NCBI GenBank assembly: GCA_016706685.1
Contig: JADJJE010000001.1
Coordinates: 620,001-684,000 of the forward strand
DNA from: Sandaracinaceae bacterium
GTDB lineage: Bacteria; Myxococcota_A; Polyangia; Polyangiales; Houyiibacteriaceae
Length of the DNA: 64,000 nucleotides
Reading direction: 5' to 3'
The notes below the pieces were generated by a model. It did not search any database. It had not been told where the DNA came from and saw only the letters and a list, made by a program, of their open reading frames with translations. Of the stretch, positions 1-10,951 are shown piece by piece. The translations under genes and the position numbers were made by a program. Position 1 is the first letter of the stretch, and each line of letters begins with the position of its first letter.

Positions 1-124
1 TTCCGGCGGGCCCCCTCGAGCCAGCTGAGCCCATCCGGCCCCACGCACTCCGGCGCGCCCAGCGAGCTCAATCCACGCTCGCGTGGAGGGCGACGGGCGC
101 CCTGGGCAGCGGGGGTGGGGGGGG

Positions 125-161
125 CCCCATTTCAGCGTCCGCAGGACGCACGGAAATGGGG
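125..161. terminator. Long hairpin, possible terminator of the rpoD-tRNA unit
   Basis: Nine bases at 125-133 (CCCCATTTC) pair perfectly with 153-161. An inner stem, 135-140 with 144-149 (GCGTCC/GGACGC), closes a 3-base loop. It lies just beyond the 3' end of the leftward tRNA, so it could end that transcript. There is no clear T-tract, so the terminator role is inferred. The rest of bases 1-277 shows no gene I can support. Confidence 0.4.
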
Positions 162-277
162 GAGGCACCCGAGGGAGCGCCAGCGCGACCGGCCCCGCAG
201 ACCAGGGTGCCGTCGCCCTCCTCACGATCACGCCCGCATTCGAACCCGGTGCGAGCAGGAGCGCATGGAAAAAACGG

Positions 278-351
278 TGGGCCCACCTGGACTTGAACCA
301 GGAACTACCCGTTTATGAGACGGGGACTCTAACCAATTGAGCTATAGGCCC
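278..351 (-). tRNA. tRNA with CAU anticodon, probably tRNA-Ile2 (lysidine type)
   Basis: The reverse strand folds into a full 74-base cloverleaf: acceptor stem GGGCCTA/TGGGCCC, D arm, anticodon stem CCCGT/ACGGG with loop CTCATAA, 5-base variable loop, and T arm CCTGG/CCAGG with loop TTCAAGT. The anticodon is CAU. The 3' end is A followed by CCG, so CCA must be added after transcription. A CAU tRNA can be elongator Met, initiator Met or Ile2. The first acceptor pair is G-C, against initiator. The C4-G69 and C5-G68 pairs are features recognised by TilS in Ile2, so Ile2 is favoured over elongator Met. It sits 10 bases downstream of rpoD on the same strand and may be cotranscribed. Confidence 0.88.
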
Positions 352-361
352 GAGCGCGGCT

Positions 362-2215
<1,854 letters not shown>

Positions 2216-2217
2216 TA

Positions 2218-4116
2218 TCACCCCTTGATGGTGCTGCCGCTTTGTTGCTTCAGCTTGTGCGCCCCGCGGGACAGGGCGACGAGTTCTTCGGTGAGTTCTG
2301 CAGCGAGCGCTTCATCGCCCGTTCGCCGCGCTTCTAAAATTCGTCTCTGGACTTTTGGGAGCTCTGCCTCAATGTTTCGCAGGGCGAGTTGCCTAACGCC
2401 ACCCCCCAGCGTTTGACGAGCCGCCGATTCGTCCATCGTCTGCCGAGCCAGGCGATCTTCGAGCCAACCAAGAGCGGGATTTCCGAGCAATTCTGCAAGC
2501 AAGGCCGGTCCGTCGAGGCTTCCTAGCGACTCGAACATGGCCGACGAGGCCTGAAAGATGGCGCGAAGATCGGGGCTCGTCAAAAGCTCGCCGAAATTAG
2601 TTGAGTCGTCGCTGACAAAGAGTTGGGGATGGTCCAGCAGCGCGGTCATCAGTTGGGTCTCGATGGCTGGCAGATCGGGAGGCCTCACCCGGGCCTGGGG
2701 GGCGGGGCCACTGGGCTGCTCCTCGCGGACCCGACGCTCTTGCCGGCTAGCGCGAACTCCCTCGTGGAGCTGCCTGCGGACCTTGTCCACGTCCGTGCGC
2801 CCGAAGCGCTGGGCAATCTTCTCCTCCCACATTTGGGCCTCAACGGGATTTTTGATCTTCAGCAAAATCGGGCCGAGATCTCCAATGGCCGTTGCACTGC
2901 GTGACGGATCGCCGCCGCCCTCCGCGGCAGCATCCTCCACCAAGTACTGGATGAGGGATGGAGCCGCCTTGATACGCTCGTCGAGCGCGCGGGCCGCGAG
3001 TGCCCGAGCTTCGTCGGGCGTAGTGTCGGGGGCGCCCGAGTTGCGCAGGAAGGTGTCCGGGTCTTGACCCTTCGGGAGCGTGACCACTTGCGCGGCCACC
3101 CCCTGGTCGAGCAGCAGCTCGCCCACGGTGCGGGCCGCCTTCTTGCCGGCCGCGTCGCCGTCGAAGAGCAGCACGGCGCGCTCTGCATATCGCCGCACCA
3201 GCTTGGCGTGCGCCTCGGTGAACGCCGTGCCCATGGGCGCGACCGAGTTCGCGAAGCCGGCCTGGTGCAGCGCCACCAAGTCGAAGTTGCCCTCGCAGAT
3301 GATTAGCCAGCCCTGGCGCCGGGTCTCCACGCGCCCCTCGAACAGGCCGTAGAGCACCTCGCCCTTGGTGTAGAGCGGCCCCTCCGGACTGTTGATGTAC
3401 TTGGCGCTGGGGCGGTCATCTGCCGGAGCGTCCGGGGGCGGTGGCAGCTCACGCCCGCTGAACGCGATGACGCGGCCGTGCACATCGGTGATGGGGAACA
3501 TCAGGCGATGCCGAAAGCGGTCGTAGTAGCCCTCGCTGCGTCGCTTGCCGATCAGACCCAGCGACTCGACCGCGCGTGGGTCGTGGCCGCGGTACTGCAG
3601 GTACTCGGCAAGGCCACTCCAGCCGCTGGGGGCGTACCCCAACCGAAAGTGCTCCGCGCTCTTGGGCGTGACCCCGCGCCCGTCGATGGCTGCTTGCGCC
3701 ATGTGGCCATGCGGGTGCTGGCTGAGCTGCGCCATGAAGAAGCCGGTGGCGTCGTCCATGATGGCGACCAACCGCTCGCTCTCGGCGCGACGCTGCTGGT
3801 AGGCGCGCTCCTCGGCCTCGTCCAGCACGGGGAGTTCCACGCCGGTGCGCTCGGCCAGCTCGCGCGCCACCTCGGGGAACGGCCGCCCCTCCAGCTGCAT
3901 GACGAAGCGAAACACGTCACCGGAGGCGCCGCAGCCAAAGCACTTGTACATGCGGCGCGCGGGGTTGACGTTGAACGACGGAGAGCGCTCGTTGTGGAAG
4001 GGGCAGAGGCCCGTGAAGTTGCTGCCCGACTTCTTGAGGCGCACGTAGTCACCAATGATGGTGACGAGGTCGGCCCGCTCGCGGATCTCGGCGATGGTCT
4101 CTTCCGGAATCCTCAA
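2218..4116 (-). CDS. dnaG: DNA primase DnaG
   Basis: Makes the RNA primers for lagging-strand synthesis at the replication fork. The N-terminal CHC2 zinc finger is complete (C38, H41, C59, C62). The Toprim core follows, with the acidic motifs [17 protein letters not shown] and [14 protein letters not shown]. The C-terminal 130 or so residues are helical and less conserved, as expected for the DnaB-binding domain. The 632-residue length is typical. The start is a TTG preceded by GAGG seven bases upstream; the protein begins MRIPEETI, as many primases do. Its stop overlaps the upstream candidate start of rpoD, so the two genes are probably translated from one message. Confidence 0.97.
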   Translation of the reverse strand: MRIPEETIAEIRERADLVTIIGDYVRLKKSGSNFTGLCPFHNERSPSFNVNPARRMYKCFGCGASGDVFRFVMQLEGRPFPEVARELAERTGVELPVLDEAEERAYQQRRAESERLVAIMDDATGFFMAQLSQHPHGHMAQAAIDGRGVTPKSAEHFRLGYAPSGWSGLAEYLQYRGHDPRAVESLGLIGKRRSEGYYDRFRHRLMFPITDVHGRVIAFSGRELPPPPDAPADDRPSAKYINSPEGPLYTKGEVLYGLFEGRVETRRQGWLIICEGNFDLVALHQAGFANSVAPMGTAFTEAHAKLVRRYAERAVLLFDGDAAGKKAARTVGELLLDQGVAAQVVTLPKGQDPDTFLRNSGAPDTTPDEARALAARALDERIKAAPSLIQYLVEDAAAEGGGDPSRSATAIGDLGPILLKIKNPVEAQMWEEKIAQRFGRTDVDKVRRQLHEGVRASRQERRVREEQPSGPAPQARVRPPDLPAIETQLMTALLDHPQLFVSDDSTNFGELLTSPDLRAIFQASSAMFESLGSLDGPALLAELLGNPALGWLEDRLARQTMDESAARQTLGGGVRQLALRNIEAELPKVQRRILEARRTGDEALAAELTEELVALSRGAHKLKQQSGSTIKG

Positions 4117-4220
4117 GTTTCGTCCTCGGAGCGCCGCATCGGACTGCGCAAGATACGGAGCGCGACTGCCAGTGGCAATGGAGGATGGCCGCGCAGGCGC
4201 ACTTGGTTCACGCTGCCGCG

Positions 4221-5021
4221 ATGAGCGCCCGGCCCGACGCCGCCAGCACGCCCGCGCGCACCTCCGCCTACAAGGAGGTGCTGGTCGTCTACGCCGCCGT
4301 GTGGGTGGTGACCTTCTTGCTGTCGCAGACCGAGGGCGTGCCGCTCATCGGAGAGCACCGCGGAGAGCTGGTGGGGCTTCTCTTCTTGGCGTGTGCCATG
4401 ACGCTGGGTGCGCGCATGGGCCTCGAACGCGCTGGCCTGACGCTGGGCGGGCTCATGCTGCCCGACCCGGAGCCGGCGCACGAACGCCCCGGCATGCGTG
4501 ATCCGCTCGGCGTCCTCGATCTGCTGCGCGGCATCCGGGGTGCCCTGCCCGCGGCGCTGCGCGAGACGGGGGTGGCGCTGGTGGTGGCGCTGGTGGTGTT
4601 CCCACCCTTCATCTTCGGCTTCTACCTCTACGCGGAGCCCATGCACCCCTTCGGCTGGAGCGGCGTGGCCAGCACACCCGCGCAGTGGGCAGAGTGGGGC
4701 CAGCTGCTCCTCGCGCAGCTGCTGGTGGTGGCGCTGCCCGAGGAGGCCTTCTTTCGTGGCTACGTCCAGACGCGCTTGGCCAACGCCACGCACGCCACCG
4801 ACCCACGCCTGCGTGCGCCTTCCGTGCTGCTGGCGCAGGCGGTGCTCTTCGCGCTGGTGCACCTCGCCTCGGTAGCGCACGTCACGCGCTTGGCCGTGTT
4901 CTTCCCGGCGCTGCTCTTCGGGCTGATCCGCGCCAAGCGCGGCGGCATCGGGGCCGCGCTGGTGTTCCACGCGCTGTGCAACCTGCTCAGTGAGGTGCTA
5001 ACGCGAGGGTGGCTCTCATGA
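4221..5021 (+). CDS. CPBP-family glutamic intramembrane protease, possible myxosortase
   Basis: Multi-pass membrane protein of about 266 residues with the CPBP (Abi/CAAX) protease signatures: EEAFFRG (paired glutamates and arginine), FALVHL, and FHALCN near the C-terminus (HxxxN). The active site lies in the membrane. In Myxococcota some CPBP proteases, the myxosortases, process proteins with a MYXO-CTERM tail. A protein with such a tail is encoded at 20974-22011, so that role is possible but not shown. It diverges from dnaG and overlaps the HAD gene by ATGA. An in-frame ATG at 4185 would add 12 residues; neither start has a strong ribosome-binding site. Confidence 0.85.
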   Translation: MSARPDAASTPARTSAYKEVLVVYAAVWVVTFLLSQTEGVPLIGEHRGELVGLLFLACAMTLGARMGLERAGLTLGGLMLPDPEPAHERPGMRDPLGVLDLLRGIRGALPAALRETGVALVVALVVFPPFIFGFYLYAEPMHPFGWSGVASTPAQWAEWGQLLLAQLLVVALPEEAFFRGYVQTRLANATHATDPRLRAPSVLLAQAVLFALVHLASVAHVTRLAVFFPALLFGLIRAKRGGIGAALVFHALCNLLSEVLTRGWLS

Positions 5022-5674
5022 CGCTGCGCACCGCCGCCCTCTTCGACATGGACAAGACGCTGGTGCCCGTGAACACGGGCTCCCTCTACGTGAAGTGGCG
5101 CTACCGCCGCAACGAGGCACGCAAGCGCGACATGCTCCGCTTCGCCGCTTGGATGGCGCAGTACGCAGCAGGGGTGCTGGACCCGGTCGAGCTCAGCGAG
5201 AAGGGGCTGCGGGCGCTGGCCGGCGTGGACGAGGCGCAGTTTCGGCGCGAGTGCCTGCAGTGGTACCGCGAGGAGGTCGCGCACCTGGTCACGCACGCCG
5301 CCCGCCGCGAGGTGGAGCTGCGCCGCGACCAAGGTCACGTGCTGGCGGTGCTGAGCGCGTCCACCGAGTACGTCACCGGCCCGCTCGCGGCGTCGCTCGG
5401 CATCGAGCACGTGCTGTGCACCACGCTCGGCGTGGACAGCGCGGGCCTCTTCACGGGAGACGCCTCGCTCTGCTACGGCGAGACCAAGCTCGCCCGCGCC
5501 ACGGCGTGGGCCAGCGAGCACGGCATCGACCTCGCGCGCAGCAGCTTCTACACGGACAGCGTCAGCGACTTGCCCGTGCTGAACGCGGTGGGCGAGCCGC
5601 GCGTCGTCAACCCCGATCCACGCCTGCGCCTTCGGGCCGCGCTGCAGGGCTGGCCCATCGACATCTGGCGCTGA
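5018..5674 (+). CDS. HAD-IB family phosphatase (SerB/CicA-like)
   Basis: Soluble haloacid-dehalogenase hydrolase of 218 residues. The N-terminal motif FDMDKTL supplies the nucleophile D10 and acid/base D12; a serine lies in the VLSAST region (motif II). The C-terminal motif FYTDSVSDLPVL gives the metal-binding aspartates. The IB subclass often hydrolyses phosphoserine or similar small phosphates; the substrate here is unknown. The ATG overlaps the CPBP stop (ATGA), and nadC begins nine bases after its stop, so the run from CPBP to the biotin ligase looks like one transcript. Confidence 0.85.
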   Translation: MTLRTAALFDMDKTLVPVNTGSLYVKWRYRRNEARKRDMLRFAAWMAQYAAGVLDPVELSEKGLRALAGVDEAQFRRECLQWYREEVAHLVTHAARREVELRRDQGHVLAVLSASTEYVTGPLAASLGIEHVLCTTLGVDSAGLFTGDASLCYGETKLARATAWASEHGIDLARSSFYTDSVSDLPVLNAVGEPRVVNPDPRLRLRAALQGWPIDIWR

Positions 5675-5682
5675 GAGCACCC

Positions 5683-6549
5683 ATGACCCAACCGCACACG
5701 CTGCACCTCCCTCCCCGCCACGTGCTCGAGCGCATCACCACCATCGCGCTCGAAGAAGACCTCGGCCGCGGCGACCTCACCACCGAGGCCACCGTGCCGG
5801 ACCACGTGCAGGGCGCGGCCACGTTCACGGCGCGCGAGCCGCTGGTGTTCAGCGGCCTGGCGCTCATCCTGGAGGTCTACCGGCAGGTGGACCCGAGCGT
5901 GGTGGTGAGCGCTCAGCGCGCCGATGGCGACCGGCTCACCAAGGGGGAGCACGCCTGCCGGGTCAGCGGGTCGGCGGCCAGCATCCTGCGTGGTGAGCGC
6001 GTGGCGCTGAACTTCGCGCAGCGCATGTCGGGCGTGGCCACGCTCTCGCGGCGCTTCGTGGATGCGCTCCCCGCGGGCAGCCGCACGCGCATCGCCGACA
6101 CGCGCAAGACCACGCCGGGGCTGCGCGCGCTCGAGCGCTACGCGGTGCGCTGCGGTGGCGCGTACAACCACCGCGAAGACCTGAGCAGCGCCGTGCTCAT
6201 CAAGGACAACCACGTTGCGGCGGCGGGTGGCGTGGCGGCGGCCATCGAACGCGCGCGCGCCTACGCGCCGCACACCAGCCGCATCGAGTGCGAGGTGGAC
6301 ACGCTGGCCCAGCTCGAGGTGGCCCTCGCCGCCGGCGCGGACATCATCATGTTGGACAACTTCGACGACGAGTCCACGCGCACCGCGCTCGCCATCGCCA
6401 AGGGGCGCTGCGTCATCGAGGTGTCGGGCGGCATCACGCTCGCGCGCGTGCACACGCTCGGCGCGCTGGGCGTGGACGTCATCAGCGTGGGCGCGCTCAC
6501 CCACTCGGCGCCCGCGGTGGACCTGGGGCTCGACTGGTCCGTGCCGTGA
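5683..6549 (+). CDS. nadC: Nicotinate-nucleotide pyrophosphorylase (quinolinate phosphoribosyltransferase)
   Basis: Converts quinolinate and PRPP to nicotinate mononucleotide, CO2 and PPi in de novo NAD synthesis. Family signatures are seen in order: EEDLGRGDLTTE near the N-terminus, RVALNFAQRMSGVAT, the active-site block DTRKTTPGLR, HREDLSSAVLIKDNH, IMLDNF and IEVSGGI. At 288 residues it is full length. The ATG at 5683 was chosen because the protein then begins as the family does; the frame is open far upstream only because of high GC. It is separate from the NAD-salvage operon at 24.5-32.1 kb, so the organism appears to have both routes. Confidence 0.95.
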   Translation: MTQPHTLHLPPRHVLERITTIALEEDLGRGDLTTEATVPDHVQGAATFTAREPLVFSGLALILEVYRQVDPSVVVSAQRADGDRLTKGEHACRVSGSAASILRGERVALNFAQRMSGVATLSRRFVDALPAGSRTRIADTRKTTPGLRALERYAVRCGGAYNHREDLSSAVLIKDNHVAAAGGVAAAIERARAYAPHTSRIECEVDTLAQLEVALAAGADIIMLDNFDDESTRTALAIAKGRCVIEVSGGITLARVHTLGALGVDVISVGALTHSAPAVDLGLDWSVP

Positions 6550-7325
6550 CCGTGTTCGACGCCGAGCGCTGCGGCTCGTTGCTGACCACGGAGCGCCTGG
6601 GCCGCTCGCTGGTGGCGCTGAGCGAGACGGACTCCACCATGGACGACGCGCGCGCTGCGGCGGACGATGGCGCACCCGAGGGGCACGTCATCTTGGCGGA
6701 CCATCAGCGGCGGGGGCGTGGCAGTCACGGCCGCGTGTGGAGCTCTCCACCGAGCAGCGATCTGTACTTCTCCGTGGTGCTGCGGCCTGCCCTCTCGCTC
6801 GCGGACCTGCCGCCGCTGACGCTGGCGGTGGGCCTCGCCGTGGCCGACGCGCTGGCGCACGAGGCGCCGCACGCGGACGTGGGCATCAAGTGGCCGAACG
6901 ACGTGTTCGTCGACGGCAAGAAGTGCGCTGGGGTGCTGGTGGAGACGCGCAGCGTCGGGCTGGACCCGGCGGCGGTGATCGTGGGCATCGGCGTCAACGT
7001 CAACCGCTTGGAGTTCGCCCCCGACTTGGCCGGCGAGTCCACCTCGCTCGCGCTGGTGACGGGCCAGCCCATCGACCGGGAGGCGCTGCTGGCCAGCGTC
7101 TTGCTGCAGCTCGAGCGGCGCGTGACCCGCTTCGTGGCGCACGGCGCTGCGGTCATCGTGAGCGCGGTGGAGGAGCGCTTGCTCTACCGCGGGCAGCACG
7201 TCGCCATCGACCAGCACCGAGGCACGCTCCTGGGTGTGGACGCCGATGGGGCGCTCCGGCTGCGGGTCGACACCGGCGGGACGGTGCGGGTGCTCTCGGG
7301 CCGACTGCGGCCGGACCCGGGATAA
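6546..7325 (+). CDS. birA: Biotin--[acetyl-CoA carboxylase] ligase, without the repressor domain
   Basis: Activates biotin as biotinyl-AMP and transfers it to carboxyl carrier proteins. The catalytic domain is clear: ETDSTMDDAR near the start, the biotin loop GRGSHGRVW, IKWPNDVFVDGKK with the catalytic lysine, and VVGIGVNVN, followed by a short SH3-like C-terminal domain. The 259-residue protein starts directly with the ligase, so it lacks the N-terminal winged helix of E. coli BirA and is unlikely to repress transcription. The GTG start overlaps the nadC stop (GTGA). Confidence 0.93.
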   Translation: MTVFDAERCGSLLTTERLGRSLVALSETDSTMDDARAAADDGAPEGHVILADHQRRGRGSHGRVWSSPPSSDLYFSVVLRPALSLADLPPLTLAVGLAVADALAHEAPHADVGIKWPNDVFVDGKKCAGVLVETRSVGLDPAAVIVGIGVNVNRLEFAPDLAGESTSLALVTGQPIDREALLASVLLQLERRVTRFVAHGAAVIVSAVEERLLYRGQHVAIDQHRGTLLGVDADGALRLRVDTGGTVRVLSGRLRPDPG

Positions 7326-7331
7326 GGGCAA

Positions 7332-7380
7332 CTCGTCGCCGTCGCCGTCGCCGTCAACGCTCACGTCAACGTCCACGTGG
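7332..7380. repeat. Degenerate hexamer repeat (CGTNNN phase) in a convergent intergenic gap
   Basis: Between the ligase and the CAP gene about 49 bases repeat in six-base steps: CGTCGC three times, then CGTCAA, CGCTCA, CGTCAA, CGTCCA and CGTGGG. It lies between convergent genes. The same style of repeat occurs at 57.6-57.95 kb. It is probably a lineage-specific intergenic low-complexity element; the function is unknown. Confidence 0.6.
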
Positions 7381-7396
7381 GAACAGGTTGGAGCCG

Positions 7397-8488
7397 CTAC
7401 TGCGGGGTGAGTCGCCAGTAGCCGCGCGGCGCGGTGGTGGGCGTGGGCTGCACCCGCGTGGGCACCTGCGTGGTGGCGGCGGGCGGGGTGCCTTGATAGC
7501 CGGGAGGCGAGCCTTGGACGGTGGTGTCCGGGTAGACCAGCTGCCCCGTGCGGGTGCCGGCCGGCACAGGGAAGTACCACCAGCGGCCCTCGTGGAAGAG
7601 CCAGTAGCCCGCCACCCCGCGGTGGGCGCGCGTGAGGCGCAAGGTGGGGAGCGTGCCCGTCGTCTGAGCCTGGGGTTGGGGCTGCTGCGCGTAAGCCTGC
7701 TGCGCCTGGGCCTGGGGCGGCGGGGGCACGCTCGCGACCTGCGGAGCAGGCTCGGGCGGGTAGTACTCGTCGGGCTGCGCGGGCTCGGGCTCCACCAGCG
7801 CCGGAGTCGCCGGGGGTGGCTGCGGCACGTCCGCGACGCTGGGGGGCGGCAACGCCGGCTCGGGCACCAGCCGGGCCATCAACTCGGTGAGGTAGATGCC
7901 GTCCGTGCCCTGCGCGAGCCCCACGCCGATGTGCGTGGCGTTGGGGTCCAGCAGCTGTGCACGGTGCGCTTCGCTAGCCAAGATGGCCTCGTGGGCGGCC
8001 ATGGCGCTGGGGCGACGCGAGATGTTCTGGGTGACTCGCAGGGCGCGGACGCCCGCCGCGCTGGCCCGGTCGGCTGGCGAGCCGGTGGTGGGCGACACGT
8101 GCGCGAGCGCCTGGGCCTGCGCCATCTCGGCACTGTGACCACGCGCGGCCTGCATCAGACCGGCGTGGCTCACCAGCGGGCCCAGCGACTCGGCCGCTCG
8201 GAGCATGTTGATGGCGTCCAGGATGGCGCCCTCCTCACCAGCCTCGCTGTCCGGCGTGGCGGTGGCTGCAACGGCGGGGGCTGCAGGGGCGGGGCGCGCG
8301 GGGGCCGCGGGCGCGGGGCGGGACCCCTCGATGGGGGCGGGGGCCTGCTGACGCTGGGCGCCTACGTGGAGCGGCGCAGACAAGAAGGACAGCGCCAGGG
8401 CCACGACGCCCCCCATCTGCCGCGGCGAGGTCCAGACGCGGCCGATGGTGCCATGGAGGGGTGGGGACTCGGGGGGGAGCACGGACAT
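7397..8488 (-). CDS. Exported CAP-domain (SCP/YkwD-like) protein
   Basis: A 363-residue secreted protein. A hydrophobic signal (VVALALSFLSAPLHVGAQ) is followed by an Ala/Pro-rich linker. A CAP domain spans roughly residues 85-210, with ILDAINMLRA at its start, HSAEMAQAQALAHVSP giving the His and Glu cleft residues, and EAHRAQLLDPNATHIGVGL, typical of bacterial YkwD proteins. The C-terminal third is Pro/Gln-rich and ends in a Tyr/Trp-rich segment (GYWLFHEGRWWYF) that may bind the wall or another surface. The first 24 residues before the signal are long, so an internal ATG at 8416 is also possible. The role of bacterial CAP proteins is mostly unknown. Confidence 0.82.
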   Translation of the reverse strand: MSVLPPESPPLHGTIGRVWTSPRQMGGVVALALSFLSAPLHVGAQRQQAPAPIEGSRPAPAAPARPAPAAPAVAATATPDSEAGEEGAILDAINMLRAAESLGPLVSHAGLMQAARGHSAEMAQAQALAHVSPTTGSPADRASAAGVRALRVTQNISRRPSAMAAHEAILASEAHRAQLLDPNATHIGVGLAQGTDGIYLTELMARLVPEPALPPPSVADVPQPPPATPALVEPEPAQPDEYYPPEPAPQVASVPPPPQAQAQQAYAQQPQPQAQTTGTLPTLRLTRAHRGVAGYWLFHEGRWWYFPVPAGTRTGQLVYPDTTVQGSPPGYQGTPPAATTQVPTRVQPTPTTAPRGYWRLTPQ

Positions 8489-8717
8489 CAGGATAACGCC
8501 TAAAGCAATGCCCGCGCCAACAGGGTTCGCGCCTCGAGGATCCCACGTGGGAAGCCTGAAACCCCCTTGGAGGGGCCCTGTGGTGGGGTGGCGGGGCGAG
8601 CTGTGACCGGTCGAGGGGTGTGAACCAGGAGCCCGCCCGGGTCCCGGGGGTCACACCGTGACGGCGCGTTCACGCCCGCTTGCAAACCCGTGGCAACCCA
8701 CGCACACCGTTCCCCGG

Positions 8718-9659
8718 ATGACATCGCTGGCACACCACCTCGACCTCCTCGAGCACGGCGTCGGGGCGTATCGCACTTCGGACCGCCTGCTGCGGGTCAC
8801 GGGAGACGACCGCCTGACCTGGCTGCAGGGCCAGCTCACGCAGGATGTTCTCACGTTACGGCCAGGAGGCTCGGCCTACGCCCTCCTGCTGCACCCCACG
8901 GGCAAAATCTTGGCGGACCTCGACGTGCTGTGCCGGGAGACTGATCTGGTGCTGGTGTGCCCGCTCGACGCGGTGGACGAGGTGAGCGCTCAGCTCGAGC
9001 GCTACGTCATGATGGAAGACGTGGAGCTGGAGCGGCTTCCGGGTGCGGTGCTCGCGCTGCAGGGGCCGCGCGCCGTTGCCCTGCGCGGAGCCATCCGCGA
9101 CGCACGCGGGACCGACGCGGTGTTCGAGGTGGACCGTCTGGGTCGCGGCGGCCTGTTGGTGCTCGAGAGCGCGGACGGTGGCGAGGACGCGGTGGGCGCG
9201 GGCGCGGCCTTGTTGCCTTGCGTGGTGGAAGCCGGCGGCGGCTGGGTGTCCGCCGAGGCCACGCTGCTGGCGCGCCTGCGAGCGGGCCGGCCCGCGTTCG
9301 GAGCCGACTTCGGGCCGAGCGTGCTGCCCCAGGTGGCGGGGCTCACGCGCCGCGCCGTGTCGTTCAAGAAGGGCTGCTATCGGGGGCAAGAGCCGGTGGT
9401 CATGCTCGAGCATCGTGGCTCTCCGCCGAAGCGGCTCGTGCGCCTCGAGATCCAGGCGGCGGACGCGCTGCCTGCGGGGACCTCGCTGAGTGCCGCCGAC
9501 GGGGCCCCGCTGGGCGCGATTACGAGCGCAGCCCGCGGACCGGACGGCGTGGTGTACGCGCTGGGCACGCTCAAGCGCGGCGCGGCCCTCACCGACGTGA
9601 CCGGCGCGGGCGATGACGGCCAGCGCTACCCCGCGCGCGTGCTGGAGTTCGCGGAGTGA
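8718..9659 (+). CDS. ygfZ: YgfZ/GcvT-like folate-binding protein
   Basis: Folate-dependent helper for iron-sulfur enzyme maturation or repair. The diagnostic motif KKGCYRGQEPV, with its conserved cysteine, lies near residue 217. The N-terminal GcvT-like fold is recognisable from RVTGDDRLTWLQGQLTQDV. The 313-residue length fits the family. The ATG at 8718 gives the usual N-terminus; the open frame upstream to 8658 has no family match. It overlaps the next gene by GTGA and lies near erpA, which fits a shared link to iron-sulfur metabolism. Bases 8489-8717 hold no gene that I can support. Confidence 0.9.
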   Translation: MTSLAHHLDLLEHGVGAYRTSDRLLRVTGDDRLTWLQGQLTQDVLTLRPGGSAYALLLHPTGKILADLDVLCRETDLVLVCPLDAVDEVSAQLERYVMMEDVELERLPGAVLALQGPRAVALRGAIRDARGTDAVFEVDRLGRGGLLVLESADGGEDAVGAGAALLPCVVEAGGGWVSAEATLLARLRAGRPAFGADFGPSVLPQVAGLTRRAVSFKKGCYRGQEPVVMLEHRGSPPKRLVRLEIQAADALPAGTSLSAADGAPLGAITSAARGPDGVVYALGTLKRGAALTDVTGAGDDGQRYPARVLEFAE

Positions 9660-10537
9660 GCGGCGGGCTGCGCTACGAGGGCCGCGTGTTCCGGCCGCCC
9701 AGCGAGCACGACGCGCTGATCGTGCAGGCCACCATCGGCTGCTCGTGGAACCACTGCACCTACTGCGACATGTACCGGGACAAGACGTTCCGCGCGCGCC
9801 CCGTGGAGGACACCCTGCGCGACCTGGACGTGGCCGCCAGTGAGCACGCGCGAAACGTCCGGAAGCTGTTCCTGGCCGACGGCGACGCGCTGGTGCTGCC
9901 CACGGACACGCTCCTGGCCATCCTGGTCCGCGCACGTGAGCGCTTCCCGCGCCTCGAGCGCGTGTCGTGCTACGCCATGGCCCGCAACGTCACCGGCAAG
10001 TCGGACGCCGAGCTGCTGGCGCTGCGTGACGCAGGCCTGACCCGCCTCTACATCGGCCCCGAGTCGGGCGATGACGTGGTGCTGAAGCGCATCGCCAAGG
10101 GGGACACCTTCGCAGGCCATGTGAGCGCGGCAGAGCGTGCGCACCGCGCGGGCATGGAGCTCAGCGTCATTGCGCTGCTCGGCATCGCCATGGAGCGCAG
10201 CAGCGAGCACGCGCGCGCCACGGCCGCGCTGGTGACCGCCATGGACCCGGCGTTCTTCTCGGCGCTCACGGTCACCGTGGTGCCGGGCACGCCGCTCGCC
10301 ACGCTCACCGCCCGAGGGAGCTTTCGCGTCCCCGGCGTTCCGGAGCTGCTGCGAGAGCTACGCGAGATGGTGTCGTTGGCGCGCCCCACAGACGCGCTCT
10401 TTCGCACCAACCACGCGTCCAACTACCTGCCGCTGGGCGGGCACCTTCCGCGCGACGCGGAGCGCATCTGCGCCACGATCGACGCGGCGCTCGAGGGACG
10501 CATCCCGCTCCGACGTGAGGCTCAGCGGGGCCTCTGA
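9656..10537 (+). CDS. Radical SAM protein of unknown substrate
   Basis: A 293-residue radical S-adenosylmethionine enzyme. The cluster-binding cysteines lie in IGCSWNHCTYCDMYRDK near residue 30, with C-x4-C-x2-C spacing rather than the usual C-x3-C-x2-C. A similar GCSWN-CTFC pattern is seen in a known uncharacterised subgroup. Further core motifs are RLYIGPESGDD and the strand AIALLGIAMERS region. There is no extra cobalamin or SPASM domain. Translation is coupled to ygfZ by the GTGA overlap. The substrate cannot be named from sequence. Confidence 0.85.
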   Translation: MSGGLRYEGRVFRPPSEHDALIVQATIGCSWNHCTYCDMYRDKTFRARPVEDTLRDLDVAASEHARNVRKLFLADGDALVLPTDTLLAILVRARERFPRLERVSCYAMARNVTGKSDAELLALRDAGLTRLYIGPESGDDVVLKRIAKGDTFAGHVSAAERAHRAGMELSVIALLGIAMERSSEHARATAALVTAMDPAFFSALTVTVVPGTPLATLTARGSFRVPGVPELLRELREMVSLARPTDALFRTNHASNYLPLGGHLPRDAERICATIDAALEGRIPLRREAQRGL

Positions 10538-10552
10538 CGATAGCCCCGGCGC

Positions 10553-10882
10553 TCAGGCGCTGAAGCTGGAGCCGCAGCCGCAGGTGGCCTTGGCCGCCGG
10601 GTTGAGGAACTTGAAGCCCGCGCCGTGCAGGCCCTCGACGTAGTCGATCTCGGTCCCTTCGAGGTACTGGTAGCTCATCATGTCGATGTAGATGGGGATG
10701 CCGTGCGACTCGAAGGTCTGGTCGAGGTCGGTGGTCTCGTCCTCGAAGAAGAGGTCGTAGGAGAAGCCGCTGCAGCCACCGCCGATGACGCGGACACGCA
10801 GGCCCTGGGTGCCCAGGTCTTCGGCCTCGCGGATTTCACGAACCTTCTCGGCAGCTTTGGTGGTCAGGGTCAGCTCGGACAT
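10553..10882 (-). CDS. erpA: Iron-sulfur cluster insertion protein (ErpA/IscA family)
   Basis: A-type carrier that delivers Fe-S clusters to apo-enzymes. It has 109 residues and the three invariant cysteines: C37 in IGGGCSGFSY and C101/C103 in ATCGCGSSFSA. The ribosome site GGAGG lies nine bases before the ATG, and a TATAGT element at 10914-10919 (minus strand) could be the -10 box. The gene stands alone, without iscS or iscU, which favours ErpA over IscA; the two cannot be fully separated by sequence. Confidence 0.93.
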   Translation of the reverse strand: MSELTLTTKAAEKVREIREAEDLGTQGLRVRVIGGGCSGFSYDLFFEDETTDLDQTFESHGIPIYIDMMSYQYLEGTEIDYVEGLHGAGFKFLNPAAKATCGCGSSFSA

Positions 10883-10951
10883 GGTCGAAGGCCTCCAGAA
10901 AGGGAACGCGCGAACTATAGGGCGGGGGTCTCCATCGTGCCAGCTGGAAAC

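Noticed and set aside
225..256. Second tRNA near the left edge, suggested by a TTCGAACCCG string
   Set aside because: The flanking bases do not form a T-stem, and no cloverleaf can be drawn.
5095..6549. 484-residue reading of the nadC frame
   Set aside because: The first 195 residues are an Arg/Ala-rich shadow of the HAD gene; nadC starts at 5683.
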